DNA from: Cryptomeria japonica
Taxonomy: Eukaryota; Streptophyta; Pinopsida; Cupressales; Cupressaceae
Direction of reading: 5' to 3'
NCBI RefSeq assembly: GCF_030272615.1
Contig: NC_081415.1
Location: 423,115,757-423,179,756 of the forward strand
Length of the DNA stretch: 64,000 nucleotides
Shown here: positions 11,398 through 22,796 of the stretch, in pieces
Layout of the letters: each line of letters starts with the position of its first letter
Position numbering within the stretch: the stretch's first letter is position 1
Position numbers and translations under genes: made by a program
Notes under the pieces: model-generated
Told to the model about the DNA's origin: nothing
The model's database searches: none
Seen by the model: only the letters and a program-made list of their open reading frames with translations

Positions 11398-12599
11398 TGC
11401 TAGCATTTTGATGATTATGTTGTGATTGTCATTGATGGACACACACTTGCTATGAGATCACTTTGTGAATGTATGAATTATGCTCAATCGGTAATTGTTC
11501 CAAACCGGTATCATGTTATAGTCTTTAGACTATTGATGTTATGCAGAAAGTGTTTACCGATCTCAAGCGGTATAAAGACCCAAGTGGCAAAGAGAGATCA
11601 AGTGGTTTAAGGATCTCAAGCGGAGTGGAGCAAAGGAGCCAGAAGTGGCAGTTATCTTTTTCCCAGTCTTCAATTTTCGTTAACCAGAAATCTGTGTGAA
11701 CCGGTATTACTCTGAGTTACCAATTGGTAATCGGAAAAGTTGTATAAACGAGTAATACTCTTTGATGAGTTGCCAACTGGTATATTTTTGTGATGAGTTA
11801 CCATCCACCAACACTTTGACGTGTTATGTTACCAAATGTGTCTAGATACAATGAACCTAGGAACTTGTAATGTAATCCTATTGGACCGACATGAAATCAG
11901 ATTCCTTTTAAGGACATCCTATCTAGGGTTTTGTATGTGTATGTATGAGTGTAGTTGTTAGGTTTTGGTGGTCGTCGAAGCTCTTGTATGTGCGATCTTA
12001 ACTGAGAAGATCAAGTCTGTGTACTGCAACAGAGTGTGGATTTACTGAATACTGAAGTAATGCTGAAGAGCATTAGCTATGAGCTACAATGGATCTAATC
12101 AAGCAGACTGTGCCATTTTCTAGATCATTCACTTGTTGATTACTCACATCTTTGACAAGTCAGAAACCCTTAACTGGGTAGGCCCAGAAAAGCCTTTGTA
12201 AATCCTCTAACAAGGTGGTTCACATCTGTGGATCTGAAATCCTCTCACAAGGTAGTCTTTAATCGGACTTATCTCCCAATAGAGATTGAGATTCCTAACA
12301 GGATCTGTTCTGGTAAAGAACATTGTATGACCTTAACCAGTTTGGTTACTATTCTGCAGATAGTTACTTGTGAGTTTCATCTCACCGTGGTTTTTCCCAT
12401 TTCGGTTTCCATGTCAAAATCTCTTGTGTTATGGTGATTGTGCTTCTATGGGTGAATGCTTTATTTGCTATTTGGTTTGCATGTGTGTTAACCAATTTGT
12501 TTGTTAAACTGATTTACCGGTTTACTACTAGACTGTTAAAGTGTTTAAGTATAGTATTTTTTGGTATACTAATTCACCCCCCCCTCTTAGTATTTATCA
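11398..12599 (+). repeat. E1 3' LTR
   Basis: A 1202-bp partner of 4849-6060, ending TATTTATCA and followed by target duplication CAAAT. It keeps more of the ancestral CpG-containing ACCGGT/CCGAT sites than the 5' copy (for example near 11501 and 11567). Its hairpin run lies at 12166-12305 and includes GATTC-ctaaca-GGATC. Confidence 0.93.
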
Positions 12600-12604
12600 C
12601 AAAT

Positions 12605-13502
12605 ATCTCTTTCCCTCTTTTCAAGCACAATTATATCATGTAATGTATATTAATGTGTGTTTAAAAGGCATATGGCCTTATAGATAAGTATTTTTGAAAG
12701 GTGATCAAAATCAATGCTGACATCACCATATTTTCTATTTAATGGGTTATTGGTAAATGTCTCTTTCTTACCAATCATTAATATGATGTAAAAGTAGTGC
12801 TATTAATGTACTCTTAGATTTGGGTGTGGAAAAGGATGATAGTCACATAATGAATGAGGATCTAGATTAAAAAGAGTTCCTAAGTGGATTGGACTCCATT
12901 CTAGATAGCACAATGTTTGGGTGAAGTTTTTTAGTTTAGAATTTCTCTTGGTTGGTTGGTTAGTTGGAAATAATTTCTTTATGGGCTCGTGGATCCTCTT
13001 CACGGTTTCTTGATCACCAAGCATGATATTGAGCACATAAAGGTTGTCAATAAGGTGTTGATTTTCTTGAAATTGCTTGTGTTGTTCCTAGCGAGATTCA
13101 CTAGAGCTTCACTACATTCTAGTTTGGATGCTTCTCTATCATATGGATGTTGTTTACTTATTTTCAATTTTTAATTTATTCCTTCATTCTTCTAAGTATT
13201 GATTCTTTCAAGATTCTATTCATCCCTAATTCTTAATGGTGGCTTTTATTCTATAGATGTTTTCATGCAGCTTTGTATCTTCACAAATTTTGGATCTCTA
13301 ACCATTGTAATTTTATCTATTTCAATAAAAAAGGGCATGACCCCCATGATCACAATTTGCAAAACCAAAAAAATACACAACAAAAAAGAAATGACAAACA
13401 AAAGAGAAACAACAACCAGAGTATTTTTACTATCTACGCTAATGACTTGACTGATGAGCCACCCTCTACCGATAATTTTGTTGTTGATGTTGTACATGAT
13501 GA
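12605..13502 (+). mobile_element. LINE-like element, 5' portion left of the Copia insertion
   Basis: Mostly decayed. From about 13273 the forward frame reads a basic, Asn/Lys-rich stretch after a degenerate zinc-knuckle-like GHDPHDH segment, as in many plant LINE ORF1 proteins. The frame runs into the Copia element at 13503. Removing the insertion and one target copy continues the same frame into 27149 onward, so the two segments were once contiguous. The family assignment is tentative. Confidence 0.5.
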
Positions 13503-14156
13503 TGTTAGGATAACCAGTGAATAACTAAGAGGGGGGTGAATCAATTGTTAATAGACTATGAGAATTAAAGCACTTAAAACCTTATACTGGAATAACTGAT
13601 AAAGCATTAAAGCATAATTAAAAACCAGAGAATCAATACCATGCAACCATAACACATAACACCATGATTTGTATATGAAAACCTGGTAAAGGGAAAAACC
13701 ACAATGGGAAACCCTACCCACAGTCAAATGATACTTCTGCAAAAAATATATGATTACAATAGGGGCGTACACATGCAGGAAGGCAAACTGCCTAGAGCAC
13801 ACTGCTCATCACAATAGAGTCTCACTAACTACAGAGATGTCAACCACATCAGAATATTTGGACAACTATATAGAGAGAAGAACTGTTGGTGATAGCATCA
13901 ACCATGCCAGATTACAGTTGTGATTAAGCTCAATACCAGAGGTCTAAAACCTCTTACATAAACCCAACTCGTTCACCTATGATTGACCAAATCCTCTACA
14001 CAAATGATTATTACATTATTCACTCCTTACCATGATCTACTATGAGATCTTACATATATTTATACCAACCTGGGACCTAACCAATTAGGTCAGCCACCCA
14101 AATGATAATTCAATAGATCCATTACATAATCCTGAAATAAAATTATAACACATGTT
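13503..14156 (-). repeat. Copia 3' LTR, R/U5 part
   Basis: Read on the minus strand it has a TATA-like TATAAATATA (near 14066), a U5 with GTGGTTTTTCCC and a C-rich tract TTCACCCCCCTCTTAGTTATT, and ends CCTAACA at 13503. The same U5 features occur in E1, E2 and the solo LTR. A single hairpin AGAGGT-tttag-ACCTCT (13948-13964) is present but no UAAC run. E2 cuts the LTR at 14156. Confidence 0.8.
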
Positions 14157-15325
14157 TGTTACTACTTATTAAGTTGCCATTAGTTTTATATCCAAAGTCA
14201 TTCTATATACTCTATTCGGTTACCTCCACCGAAACATTCAGTCGGTATGCACAGAATGGTCGATTAAAGAAGAAAGTATTCACAGAGCCTAGTATACATT
14301 GAGTTGTCTACCGAGTAACATTCCATGTCTACTGAGCAGCAATAATGATACACCGAGTTGATATACACTGAGTGAAATGTGTTACCAGATTCATTGAACC
14401 TAGACACACATGTGGAAACGTGTTACAAGATCGAGGAACATAGAACCGTTATCACATTGGAAATTGTACTTAAGGATTGTGTATGATTTTGAGGTCATCT
14501 AACCAATGAAATATTTTGTATGGTTATTCATTTGATAAATCATTTTTGTAAGATCAAAGCAATGAATTAGATCATCGACATAAGAGATCTATTTATACAA
14601 CATGGATTGAGATCAGCTATACAGAGATAAGAAGAGATATAGAGGTGTATGAAGAAAGCACTGAGTGTTATGACTATTACAGAGACACAGAGGTCACCAA
14701 GAAGGATTTCAGAGAACAGTCAAAGAACGGAGTAAACAGAAGGGTTTACCGAGTTACTTTATGGGTTACCGAGGTATGGTATAAGCAAGGTAATCTCACT
14801 TTGAGCACATAGAATCTACTATAACATTTTAGATGTAAAGTTGCAGATATTTGTAAAGATTTATTGTAATATTTTGAAGTTGTAAGAGAAACCTTTAACA
14901 GGGTAAAAGACTCTAACAAAGTCTTCAAATTGTAAAGCCTTTAACCAGGTGCAACATTTAGAATAAGTGTTGTAAAATCCTTTAGCAAGGTAGATCTAAA
15001 GATCTTGATACTCCTAACAGGGTAAGCTATCAGAAATAGCTAAACATGTAGCTCTAACCGAGCACTCTTTATTATTGCAGTAGTGAAGTTGTGGGTGCCA
15101 TCCCCACTGCAATTTTTCTCTCTAACCAAGAGTTTCTGCATAACCAAAATATATGTGTTATGGAGTGAATCATGTATGATTGTTATCTATTTATTTTAGC
15201 TTTATGTTATGTTGCAGCAGTTTTTGGTTTATGCATAATAGTGAAGTTATTGTTGATAAAAGGTTTTGAAGTACTGATTCACCCCTCCCCTCTCAGTACA
15301 TTAGATTTCCATATTGGGCCTAACA
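14157..15325 (+). repeat. E2 5' LTR
   Basis: Begins TGTTACTACTT and ends CCTAACA. TATA-like ATTTATACAA is near 14591, placing transcription start around 14620 and the hairpin run in the leader. ACCGAG and TCGGT words recur throughout. Against the 3' copy I count about 21 differences in the first 270 bases by eye, mostly transitions at CpG sites. Confidence 0.93.
14891..15132 (+). promoter_or_regulatory. E2 leader mini-hairpin array with UAAC loops
   Basis: Seven inverted repeats in a row: ACCTT-taac-AGGGT (14891-14904), AAGACT-ctaacaa-AGTCTT (14907-14925), GCCT-ttaacc-AGGT (14937-14950), CCTT-tagc-AAGG (14979-14990), ACTC-ctaaca-GGGT (15010-15023), GCTC-taacc-GAGC (15051-15063) and CTCT-ctaacca-AGAG (15118-15132). 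Some stems use G-U pairs. The loop core TAAC is kept in six of seven while stem sequences differ but stay paired. The run lies about 200 bp upstream of the primer site. Confidence 0.65.
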
Positions 15326-15327
15326 AT

Positions 15328-15339
15328 TGGTATTAGAGC
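15328..15339 (+). other. E2 primer-binding site (tRNA-Met)
   Basis: TGGTATTAGAGC, 2 bp after the LTR. It complements initiator tRNA-Met with one C-to-T change. Confidence 0.9.
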
Positions 15340-15387
15340 TCGTGTCTTGGAAAAGGGTTTAACAGCCTAAAGAAAAAGATATTATCA

Positions 15388-16740
15388 ATGGAAGGATATA
15401 AACAATCTTGGAGAATTATGTATTTGCAAGAAGAGTTGGATCATGCTAATCAAGTGATTGCAAACATGCAAAGACAAATGCAAAAATCATTGAAAGTGAG
15501 AAGAAGATTATCTGATGATTTACAGGACTCTCAAGAGCTAGTGGAACAAATTGAAACATCATCTGAGAACAGTATATCTGAAGAAACTGAAGAGATGATT
15601 CGACAACTGAAAGAAAAGAACAAAGAATTGATTGATCAGCTAAAAGCAATGAAAAGAGGACATGAACATTTTAGCACACAGATGACTGAAAATCTTGATG
15701 CATTGAGGACAGTTGAAGATAAAGTGAGACATCTAGAAAGAGAAAAACAACAGCTTGAAGCATTAGTATCTGAAAAGAATGATGAAATCATTAGGATGAT
15801 TGGAATACAAAGTAATCTGTCAGTTCAATTAGGTTATGCACATCATGAAGCAAATCTGAAGGATAATGAAAATCAAGCACTGAAACTTGAAGTATCAAGG
15901 TTGACCGATGAACTTGAAATAGAAAAGAAATCCAAGGAAACACTGAAGAAGAGTTATGAAGCATCAAAGATGTTGGATGAGCAACTGAATACAAGAAGAC
16001 CCAACAAAGATGTAGGACTTGGTTACAAAGGAAAAGACTCTACCGAGAAGGGAATTCATACAACCAAAAGAGGAGAATCATCAAAGCAAGCTAGAAATAA
16101 GAAGAATATCAAAGGAAAGAAGCCTATTTGCAACTACTGTGGAAATCAAGGTCATACTGCTAACTTGTGCCAAATCAGAAAAGGTAAGCAACCGAATGTC
16201 ACTAAGTCTAATGGTTATTGTTACAATTGCAATAAATATGGTCACACATCTAACCAATGTAGCACAAAGTCTATTAACAATTATCAGAAGGCAAAATTCA
16301 AAGGGTTTTGTAAAAACTGCAATAGATATGGACATAGTACCGAGAAGTGTTGGCTTAAGCAAAAGAACTATATGTGGTCTGCACACTGAGAAAATGCTAG
16401 AGGTTAGGGAACTCAAACAGATCCTTACCGATAGTATTCTGCAGTACCATGGGATTACAATACAAGGATATGGTGTGAATGTTATGGAAGATGTGGACAT
16501 ATAAGTGCCAACTGCTTTATAAGGTTTAGAATGAACAACTGAAGATCATGGAGAAATCCTGGTATGGCATGTTTTCATTGTCACAAAATTGGACACTTGG
16601 CTAGAGATTGCAGAGATCAACCTAGAGGAGATATTGAAGAAATAAAAGGCAAATTACAGATGATTTGGAAAAAGAAGGAAATTGTGTCAAATGAAGAAAG
16701 CACCTTACCTACTGAGTTAGGTGCACCTATTCCAAATTAA
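15388..16740 (+). pseudogene. E2 gag: coiled-coil with five CCHC-type knuckles (stops, no frameshift)
   Basis: ATG at 15388 opens a frame to TGA 16387. The same frame then continues past TAG 16405, TAG 16432 and TGA 16540 to TAA 16738, about 450 codons. Residues 1-200 are strongly coiled-coil (Glu/Lys/Gln/Leu). The C-terminal part carries CNYCGNQGHTANLC, CYNCNKYGHTSNQC and CKNCNRYGHSTEKC, an abnormal fourth unit (CECYGRCGHISANC) and CFHCHKIGHLARDC beyond the stops. Knuckles after the stops in the same frame show that the ancestral protein was longer. Role by family: nucleocapsid, RNA binding and particle assembly. No capsid, protease or polymerase domain was recognised. Confidence 0.87.
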
Positions 16741-17242
16741 TCGGTAAAGGTATGAAGGGATTGCATTCTCTCAAAGGTTAAATCTTAATAGTTCCTATTT
16801 TATCATGCACTTAATTCAAAATATGCATAGTTAAAGATGCATTAGAAAATTTGAAATTTTATCAAGTCTTTTGGAAGCTTGTCTAGTCGGTGAATACAAG
16901 AAGACTAGCTACTCAGTAAAAGCATAAAAAGGAAGTGGTACCGAGTACATTTAATGTCTTTTGACCTAACTGCACGAAGCCCGATAAGGTATATTGTGTA
17001 CTAAAAGCTATTGCGTGGTCATTTTACACTTACCAAGTTTTCAGAGAATAGAGCAAAGCGAATCAAAGGTGATCAAACCTCCTCCGAAGCAAATTCAAAG
17101 GTATTTACATCAATCACAATGCATTATCAAGATAGTTTACCGATCATATCAAGTTGTTATTATTTGCTAAGTAGAAAGAATCTGTTGTTTGAAAGTCTTC
17201 AAACCCTAAGGATCTTCTGTTAGTATTTATCTGAAATCTGCA

Positions 17243-20200
17243 ATGGCACCTAAGATTCAGAATCCCATTGTTGTTGAGAACATCGAAAAGCCCTCACTGA
17301 AATACTCTTTAACTCCAAAAATTGCATCTGAATCGGATGACAAAACTGCATTTTCACTCATTCCAGATAGAGTTTTATTACTTGAGGATGTGAGATTCTT
17401 CACTAAGTGTCGTGTTGAGGAACTAGGTCATGTTGAAATCAAAGACACATATGATGAATTGTGTACCGATGGGAAATTGGATAGAAAATTTGAACACATC
17501 ACAATCAAGGGATTGATCGAAGCCCTAACCTATCCCCGTGTATTCAAACCCCAATGGGTCAAGTTTTTTCTAAGTAGAGTTCATGATGACTTCATGTGGC
17601 TAGAAGAGCAACCATTTAAGATCACCAAGGAAATCATTCATTTGATCACCGGTTACCCTATTTATGATCATGCCCGAGCTCAGAAAATGATATCACAAAA
17701 GGAATTGATCAGCTTAACCAGAGTAGAATCTAATTGCAGGGGACTGAAATTGAATAATGTAATAGATGCAGAGCTAAAGTTTTCCATTAGAATAATAGGT
17801 TATTGTTTCTTCCAATCAATAAGGGAAAACAGTGTACCCTGTGCAGCAGTAGACTTAGCATATAAAATTGTGAAGAAAGGCATGAAAATTGATTTATGTG
17901 AGGTATTGTTGAAAAACCTGTTTGAGAATCTCAATACCATAAGGAAGCCAAAGAAGAACAATTTGGCTAATACACTGAAGTTTGGATCACTGTTAATATG
18001 CATGTTTTTCTATTTTGAGAAATTCTTTCCATCAGTCGGTAAAGTAGTTTGGGAGCTACACCGACCAATCACCCATCAAATCAATGACTTCATCAAGAAG
18101 CTAGGTGATAATTTTAATGATATTATGGATGATTACTTTAGCAAGTTTCAAAAAAGGATGCATAACAGGTACCGGATCCCACCCCAGTTAGTACAGAAAT
18201 ACAAGGATGACATATGTTTTGAAGTGGATACTGATTACTGCTATGTTAATGTTGTGGAACCGAGAACTCAATCTTTACCACCTATGGGTTATGAGATTGA
18301 TTTTGACATCACACAACAGTAGATAGATGCTTTTTTGACATTACCAATGCATGCTACCGAGCTGAGGTATGGAACATATGAAGAAGTGAAGGAAAAAGTA
18401 AAAATGAGTATTGTAGTACCCAAGGCTACAAGGAAGGCAACAAAGATGGTTAAGACATTAATGGAGAAATTTGGAGAAGGTTCTTCCTCCACACCTATCA
18501 AAGGCACTATAGTAATCACCGAAGAGGAATCTGAAGCCCAAGAGGTAGCTATAACACTGAGCACCGAATTGCCTAAGGGAAAAGTGTTGAAAAGAAAGAA
18601 ACAGGATACATCAAAAGTATCATCGACTCCTCCAGCAAAGCCACCTAACACAAGAGCATCTGCAGCATCACTGAGTAAGAAAAAAAAGAGTGTTGGTGCA
18701 TCAAAGGTAACAAAAACTTACAAGAAATCTACTCAGAGACTCATTTTGACCAAAGAGTCTAGTGACACTGAATCTGAAGATGCAAGCAAATTTTAGATTG
18801 TCAAGAGCAAAAAGGTAAATGTACATAGTGCTGAAAATTTGTGTGCTAATCTAAAGCAATATGGTGGATTCAGAGGATTCAGATATGTTAAATATGAATC
18901 TAGATCTGATGATGGAAAGAGACAAATAGAATAAGCTATCATCTGCACACTATTGAAATTCCGATTGGCTCCATTGGAATTATCTAAATCTCTTCCAAAT
19001 GAATTATATTTGCATATTGACAACAGGTGGAAGTATGCCATGGATTTAGAGAAACAGATGAGAGAAAGAAGTCTGGTGCATCTTTTCCCAGACATGTCGG
19101 TAGATGAGATCACCAAACATCTGAAAAAATGCCACACAAAATTCCTAGTCAAGCAAAAAGCCTTGAAATTGATGAATGGCCTTTACTTGGATGTAGAGAA
19201 TGAGACCAAGGAAAAATGGCAGGAAATATTTCGAATCAAGAATGCTGGTGAACAAGCTAAAGTTGAAATAGTTGATGTCACCGAGCAAGTTCCTGATATC
19301 ACCGAGCAGGACCGTGTTGACACTATACAAGTAGATGAGGATATCATGGACACCGAGGCACCTGAACAGGAAATGATCGAAGGGAATGCATATGCCAAAC
19401 TGGTATCCAGTGAATCAGTTTTGGAGAAAGTTCAGCCCTATCCTTCGATCACTCGGTCTACTTCAACCGAGGCCCCTAAAGATACTGAACAAGGGACAGA
19501 AGGTCACAAATCTACAAAAGGAGAAACTGCTTCTCAGGCCACCAAGGAATAGTCTTCACAAACTCCTTCTAGCACTGAAAATGTTACATTTGAAACCCCA
19601 AGCATAGAAGCACCGAAGGACACAACAAAGGCTACATCAGAGACTCAAGAAATTGATAAAAGTGTTGCCTCTACTGAGCAACCTATCGAGGGTCACCAAG
19701 CCTCACAAGCCATTGTTTTAGTTCAACCGATGAAAGGTAAAGAAAAGAAGATGAAAAAGCATAGTTTAAAATTAGATTTGTCAAAACCAATAGTGTTGCC
19801 CAATGTTGATATATCCAAATTAAAAGGGAAAGCACTCATTGAATTTAGTGAACTATGCAAAACCAAAGCCGAATAGGAGAAGCAAATGGCTATTCAAAAG
19901 AAAAATAAAGTACTTCAAAAGGTGAAAGCACTCTTAACCGATATGCTACCTGAAGCAACAGTGACAAAAGATGTCGCCATCCACATTCAACTGGATGAAC
20001 TCCTAACCAAGTTAGAGACATTTGGAGTAGATGCATCTGAATATTTGAGCAAGTTAAAAGACAAGGAGCTCACTGCTAAAATGATTGAAGAGGTACAGAA
20101 AGCTATTGCTATTGGCAAAGTTAAACTTGTCAAATTTATTGTTGAGTTGTCCCCTCAACTCAAGCACATTCTTTATTTATTTCAGTAACTCTGTACATTC

Positions 20201-20626
20201 TCTCTATTCATTAAGGACATCAAAAATAAAACTGAAGTGATTGAGAAAGAGATCACCGATCTCTCTAATAAGTTGACCACTAAGCCACACTCTATTCAGA
20301 ATTTTTATACCAAGCTACAATAGCTCATGGCTCAACAATTGGAACTAAGGAATGAAGAACACAAGATAAGGATGGACATAATGACACTTGAGACATTATT
20401 CATTCCTCATCTTTCATCCATCCTAGAGCAGATCAACAAAGCTACCTCCCTATCCACTCAGCAAGAGGGAAGCACCTTAGATGGACTAATTTCACTGTTA
20501 GCTGACATTACAGCTCAAAATTCACTCATGGACAGTGTCAAGGATGCCCTCTCTACCGCCCTTACCGATGCCAAGACAAAGTACAAATCCATTTTTGACC
20601 AGTTGCCACCACCGATTGGTAACTAA
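17243..20626 (+). pseudogene. E2 ORF2: long conserved protein of unknown function (seven in-frame stops)
   Basis: ATG at 17243 (MAPKIQ). One frame runs to TAA 20624 (1,127 codons) interrupted by TAG 18320, TAG 18794, TAA 18932, TAG 19550, TAG 19874, TAA 20186 and TAG 20321, with no frameshift. E1 ORF2 is open across the positions of the first stops, so these are mutations. The N-terminal domain (residues about 185-357: FFYFEKFFPSVGKVVW, PMGYEIDFD) and the block near residue 591 (DNRWKYAMDLEKQMRE) align with E1. The middle is Lys/Thr/Ser-rich, then Thr/Glu/Ala-rich with repeated EQ-rich words. The C-terminal third is coiled-coil. No catalytic motif, signal peptide or membrane segment was seen. 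I do not recognise the family. Confidence 0.86.
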
Positions 20627-20971
20627 ATTTTGATGTTTGTCAAAAAGGGGGAGTGAGTATAGTATCAAAGTATACAGGGGAATGTAGTATACAGGGGGAG
20701 TATACCAAGTAGAACATAGTATTCATATGCATAGTTAATTTTTGACAGAAGAGCAGTGAACCGAGAAGTTATCACAGAACATTGATCACCGAGCATGCAA
20801 AATCAGAGTTTTGTACAGTATAGTGATAAGGGGAGTATATCTAAATATACTATTTCATTGACTAATGTATATACTATCTGTTTAGTCAAATTTTGCAAGT
20901 ATATAGATTTTTGAGCTATGACTTTGAAAGTAGTTTTGTCAAACATCTCAACTAATGTCAAAAGGGGAGAT
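20627..20971 (+). other. E2 3' untranslated region with purine tracts and terminal PPT
   Basis: Contains AAAAAGGGGGAGTG (near 20642), CAGGGGGAGTAT (near 20692) and AAGGGGAGTAT (near 20828). The terminal tract AAAAGGGGAGAT (20960-20971) adjoins the 3' LTR and is the expected plus-strand primer. Confidence 0.8.
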
Positions 20972-22140
20972 TATTACTACTTATTAAGTTGCCATTAGTT
21001 TTATATCCAAAGTCATTCTATATACTCTAGTCGGTTACCTCTACCGAAACATTCAGTCGGTATGGACAGAACAGTCGGTTAAAGAAGAAAGTATTCATAG
21101 AGCCCAGTATATATCGAGCTATCTAACGAGTAACATTCCATGTCTACCGAGCAGCAATAATGATACATTGAGTTGATATACACCGAGTGAAACATGTTAC
21201 CAGATTCATTGAACCTAGACACACATGTGGAAACATGTTACAAGATCGAGGAACATAGAACAGTTATCACATTGGAAATTGCACTTAAGGATTGTGTATG
21301 ATTTTGAGGTCATCTAACCAATGAAATATTTTGTATGGTTATTCATTCGATAAATCATGTTTGTAAGATCGAAGCAATGAATCAGATCACCGACATAAGA
21401 GATCTATTTATACAACATGGATTGAGATCAGATATACAGAGATAAGAAGAGATATAGAGGTGTATGAAGAAAGCACTGAGTGTTATGACTGTTACAAAGA
21501 CACAGAGGTCATCGAGAAGGATTTCAGAGAACAGTCAAAGAATGGAGTAAACAGAAGGGTTTACCGAGTTACTTTATGGGTTACCGAGGTATGTTATAAG
21601 CAAGGTAATCTCACTTTGAGCACATAGAATCTTCTATAACATTTCAGATGTAAAGTTGCAGATATTTGTAAAGATTTATTGTAATATTTTGAAGTTGTAA
21701 GAGAAACCTTTAACAGGGTAAAAGACTCTAACAAAGTCTATAAATTGTAAAGCCTTTAACTAGGTGCAACATTTAGAATAAGTGTTGTAAAATCATTTAG
21801 CAAGGTAGCTCTAAAGATCTTGATACTCCTAATAGCGTAAGCTATCAGAAATAGCTAAACATGTAGCTCTAACCGAGCACTCTTTATTATTGCAGTAGTG
21901 AAGTTGTGGGTGCCATCCCCACCACAGTTTTTCTCTCTAACCAAGAGTTTCTGCGTAACCAAAATATATGTGTTATGGAGTGAATCATGTATGATTGTTA
22001 TCTATTTGTTTTAGCTTTATGTTATGTTGCAGCAGTTTTTGGTTTATGCATAATAGTGAAGTTATTGTTGATAAAAGGTTTTGAAGTACTGATTCGCCCC
22101 TCCCCTCTCAGTACATTAGCTTTCCATATTGGGCCTAAAA
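20972..22140 (+). repeat. E2 3' LTR
   Basis: Partner of 14157-15325. The terminal TG and CA are both mutated (starts TATTAC, ends CTAAAA). The hairpin run at about 21705-21946 is partly decayed: the first three stems are readable, with the outer pair of the AAGACT stem lost, while the CCTT/AAGG unit and its right neighbour are broken. Confidence 0.92.
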
Positions 22141-22785
22141 ATGTCATCCTAAGGCCAAAAAAACATCACCCAATCAATAGAACATCCTGGAAGCGCATCC
22201 GAGGATCCATCAACATGTTACTTGAAAACCAGTCCATAACCTAGATAGCACCTAACCTAAATTAGATCCACACACGCCAAAGAAATGATACCAATCAGTC
22301 AAGGCACAAACACAATCACCATCAACATCCTAAATCCCTTCTAGAAGCTACACCAACACCACTTATGCATTACATCATAGATGTTCAACAAATCTCTACC
22401 GCTGAAACCCTTACCATACCAATAAAGCAGGCTTACTAGAACATGAGATTGCATTTGATCATCAAGTCAATACCAACTGACTAAAACATACTTCAGAAGC
22501 ATATGAACCATCCATATAAACTTATTCCATCATCCAGATCATACCGGGGACAATCAACTGATAATATTCCCAATCCAATCCTTCTACTAGAAGCCGGTAA
22601 ACAACCATAATAGCTAGCATTGACATCAATGACAAAGGGGGATATTGTTGGCCATATGATAATATTGATATAGCAATGAAGCTCTGAACCAAATCTGGAT
22701 CAAAAGACCAAATACCTCCAAACTCTCCCTAAGGAGTGCAATCAATCTAAAAAATAAATAGCAATGCTTTTTTACATATATTCCT
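22141..22785 (-). repeat. Copia 3' LTR, U3 part (contains an inverted segment)
   Basis: Continuation of the LTR interrupted by E2. It includes GTCATTGATGTCAATG near the expected U3 start (minus strand, about 22622-22637), a word also found near the start of the solo LTR. At 22630-22655 the plus strand reads CAAAGGGGGATAT then TGTTGGCC, a PPT/LTR junction in the opposite orientation to the element. The exact U3 boundary is therefore uncertain. Confidence 0.55.
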
Positions 22786-22796
22786 CCCCCTTTGAC
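22786..22796 (-). other. Copia polypurine tract
   Basis: The minus strand reads TCAAAGGGGGAGG at the 3' end of the internal region, after the RNase H domain: the correct place for the plus-strand primer. Confidence 0.65.

Larger units (their letters stand above)
4849..12599 (+). mobile_element. E1: non-autonomous LTR retrotransposon (gag + ORF2, no pol)
   Basis: A complete 7.75-kb element. Two direct LTRs (4849-6060 and 11398-12599) are flanked by an exact 5-bp duplication CAAAT (4844-4848 and 12600-12604). A tRNA-Met primer site lies 2 bp inside the 5' LTR and a polypurine tract abuts the 3' LTR. Between them are a coiled-coil/CCHC gag and one very long ORF. No protease, integrase, reverse transcriptase or RNase H motif was seen, so it must be moved in trans. 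It resembles the known class of terminal-repeat elements carrying only gag, but has an extra large conserved ORF. Its LTR termini and U5 resemble those of the minus-strand Copia at 13503-27143, a plausible type of helper. Confidence 0.95.
14157..22140 (+). mobile_element. E2: non-autonomous LTR retrotransposon (gag + ORF2, no pol)
   Basis: A complete 7.98-kb element inserted in the Copia 3' LTR. LTRs 14157-15325 and 20972-22140 (1169 bp each) are flanked by ATGTT (14152-14156) and ATGTC (22141-22145), a target duplication with one transition. It has a tRNA-Met primer site, a PPT, a coiled-coil gag with five knuckle-like units and a long ORF2 homologous to that of E1. No pol motif is present. 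It is younger than the Copia it interrupts. Its LTR sequence differs from E1 apart from the shared U5/C-tract/hairpin features, so it is a separate family of the same type. Confidence 0.94.

Noticed and set aside
13246-13802. Small open frames around 13.2-13.8 kb as host genes
   Set aside because: They lie in LINE-like debris and in the Copia LTR, lack domains, and cross element boundaries.
16019-16504. 161-aa forward frame inside E2 gag
   Set aside because: Out of frame with the coiled-coil and knuckle sequence that clearly encodes Gag; a shadow frame.
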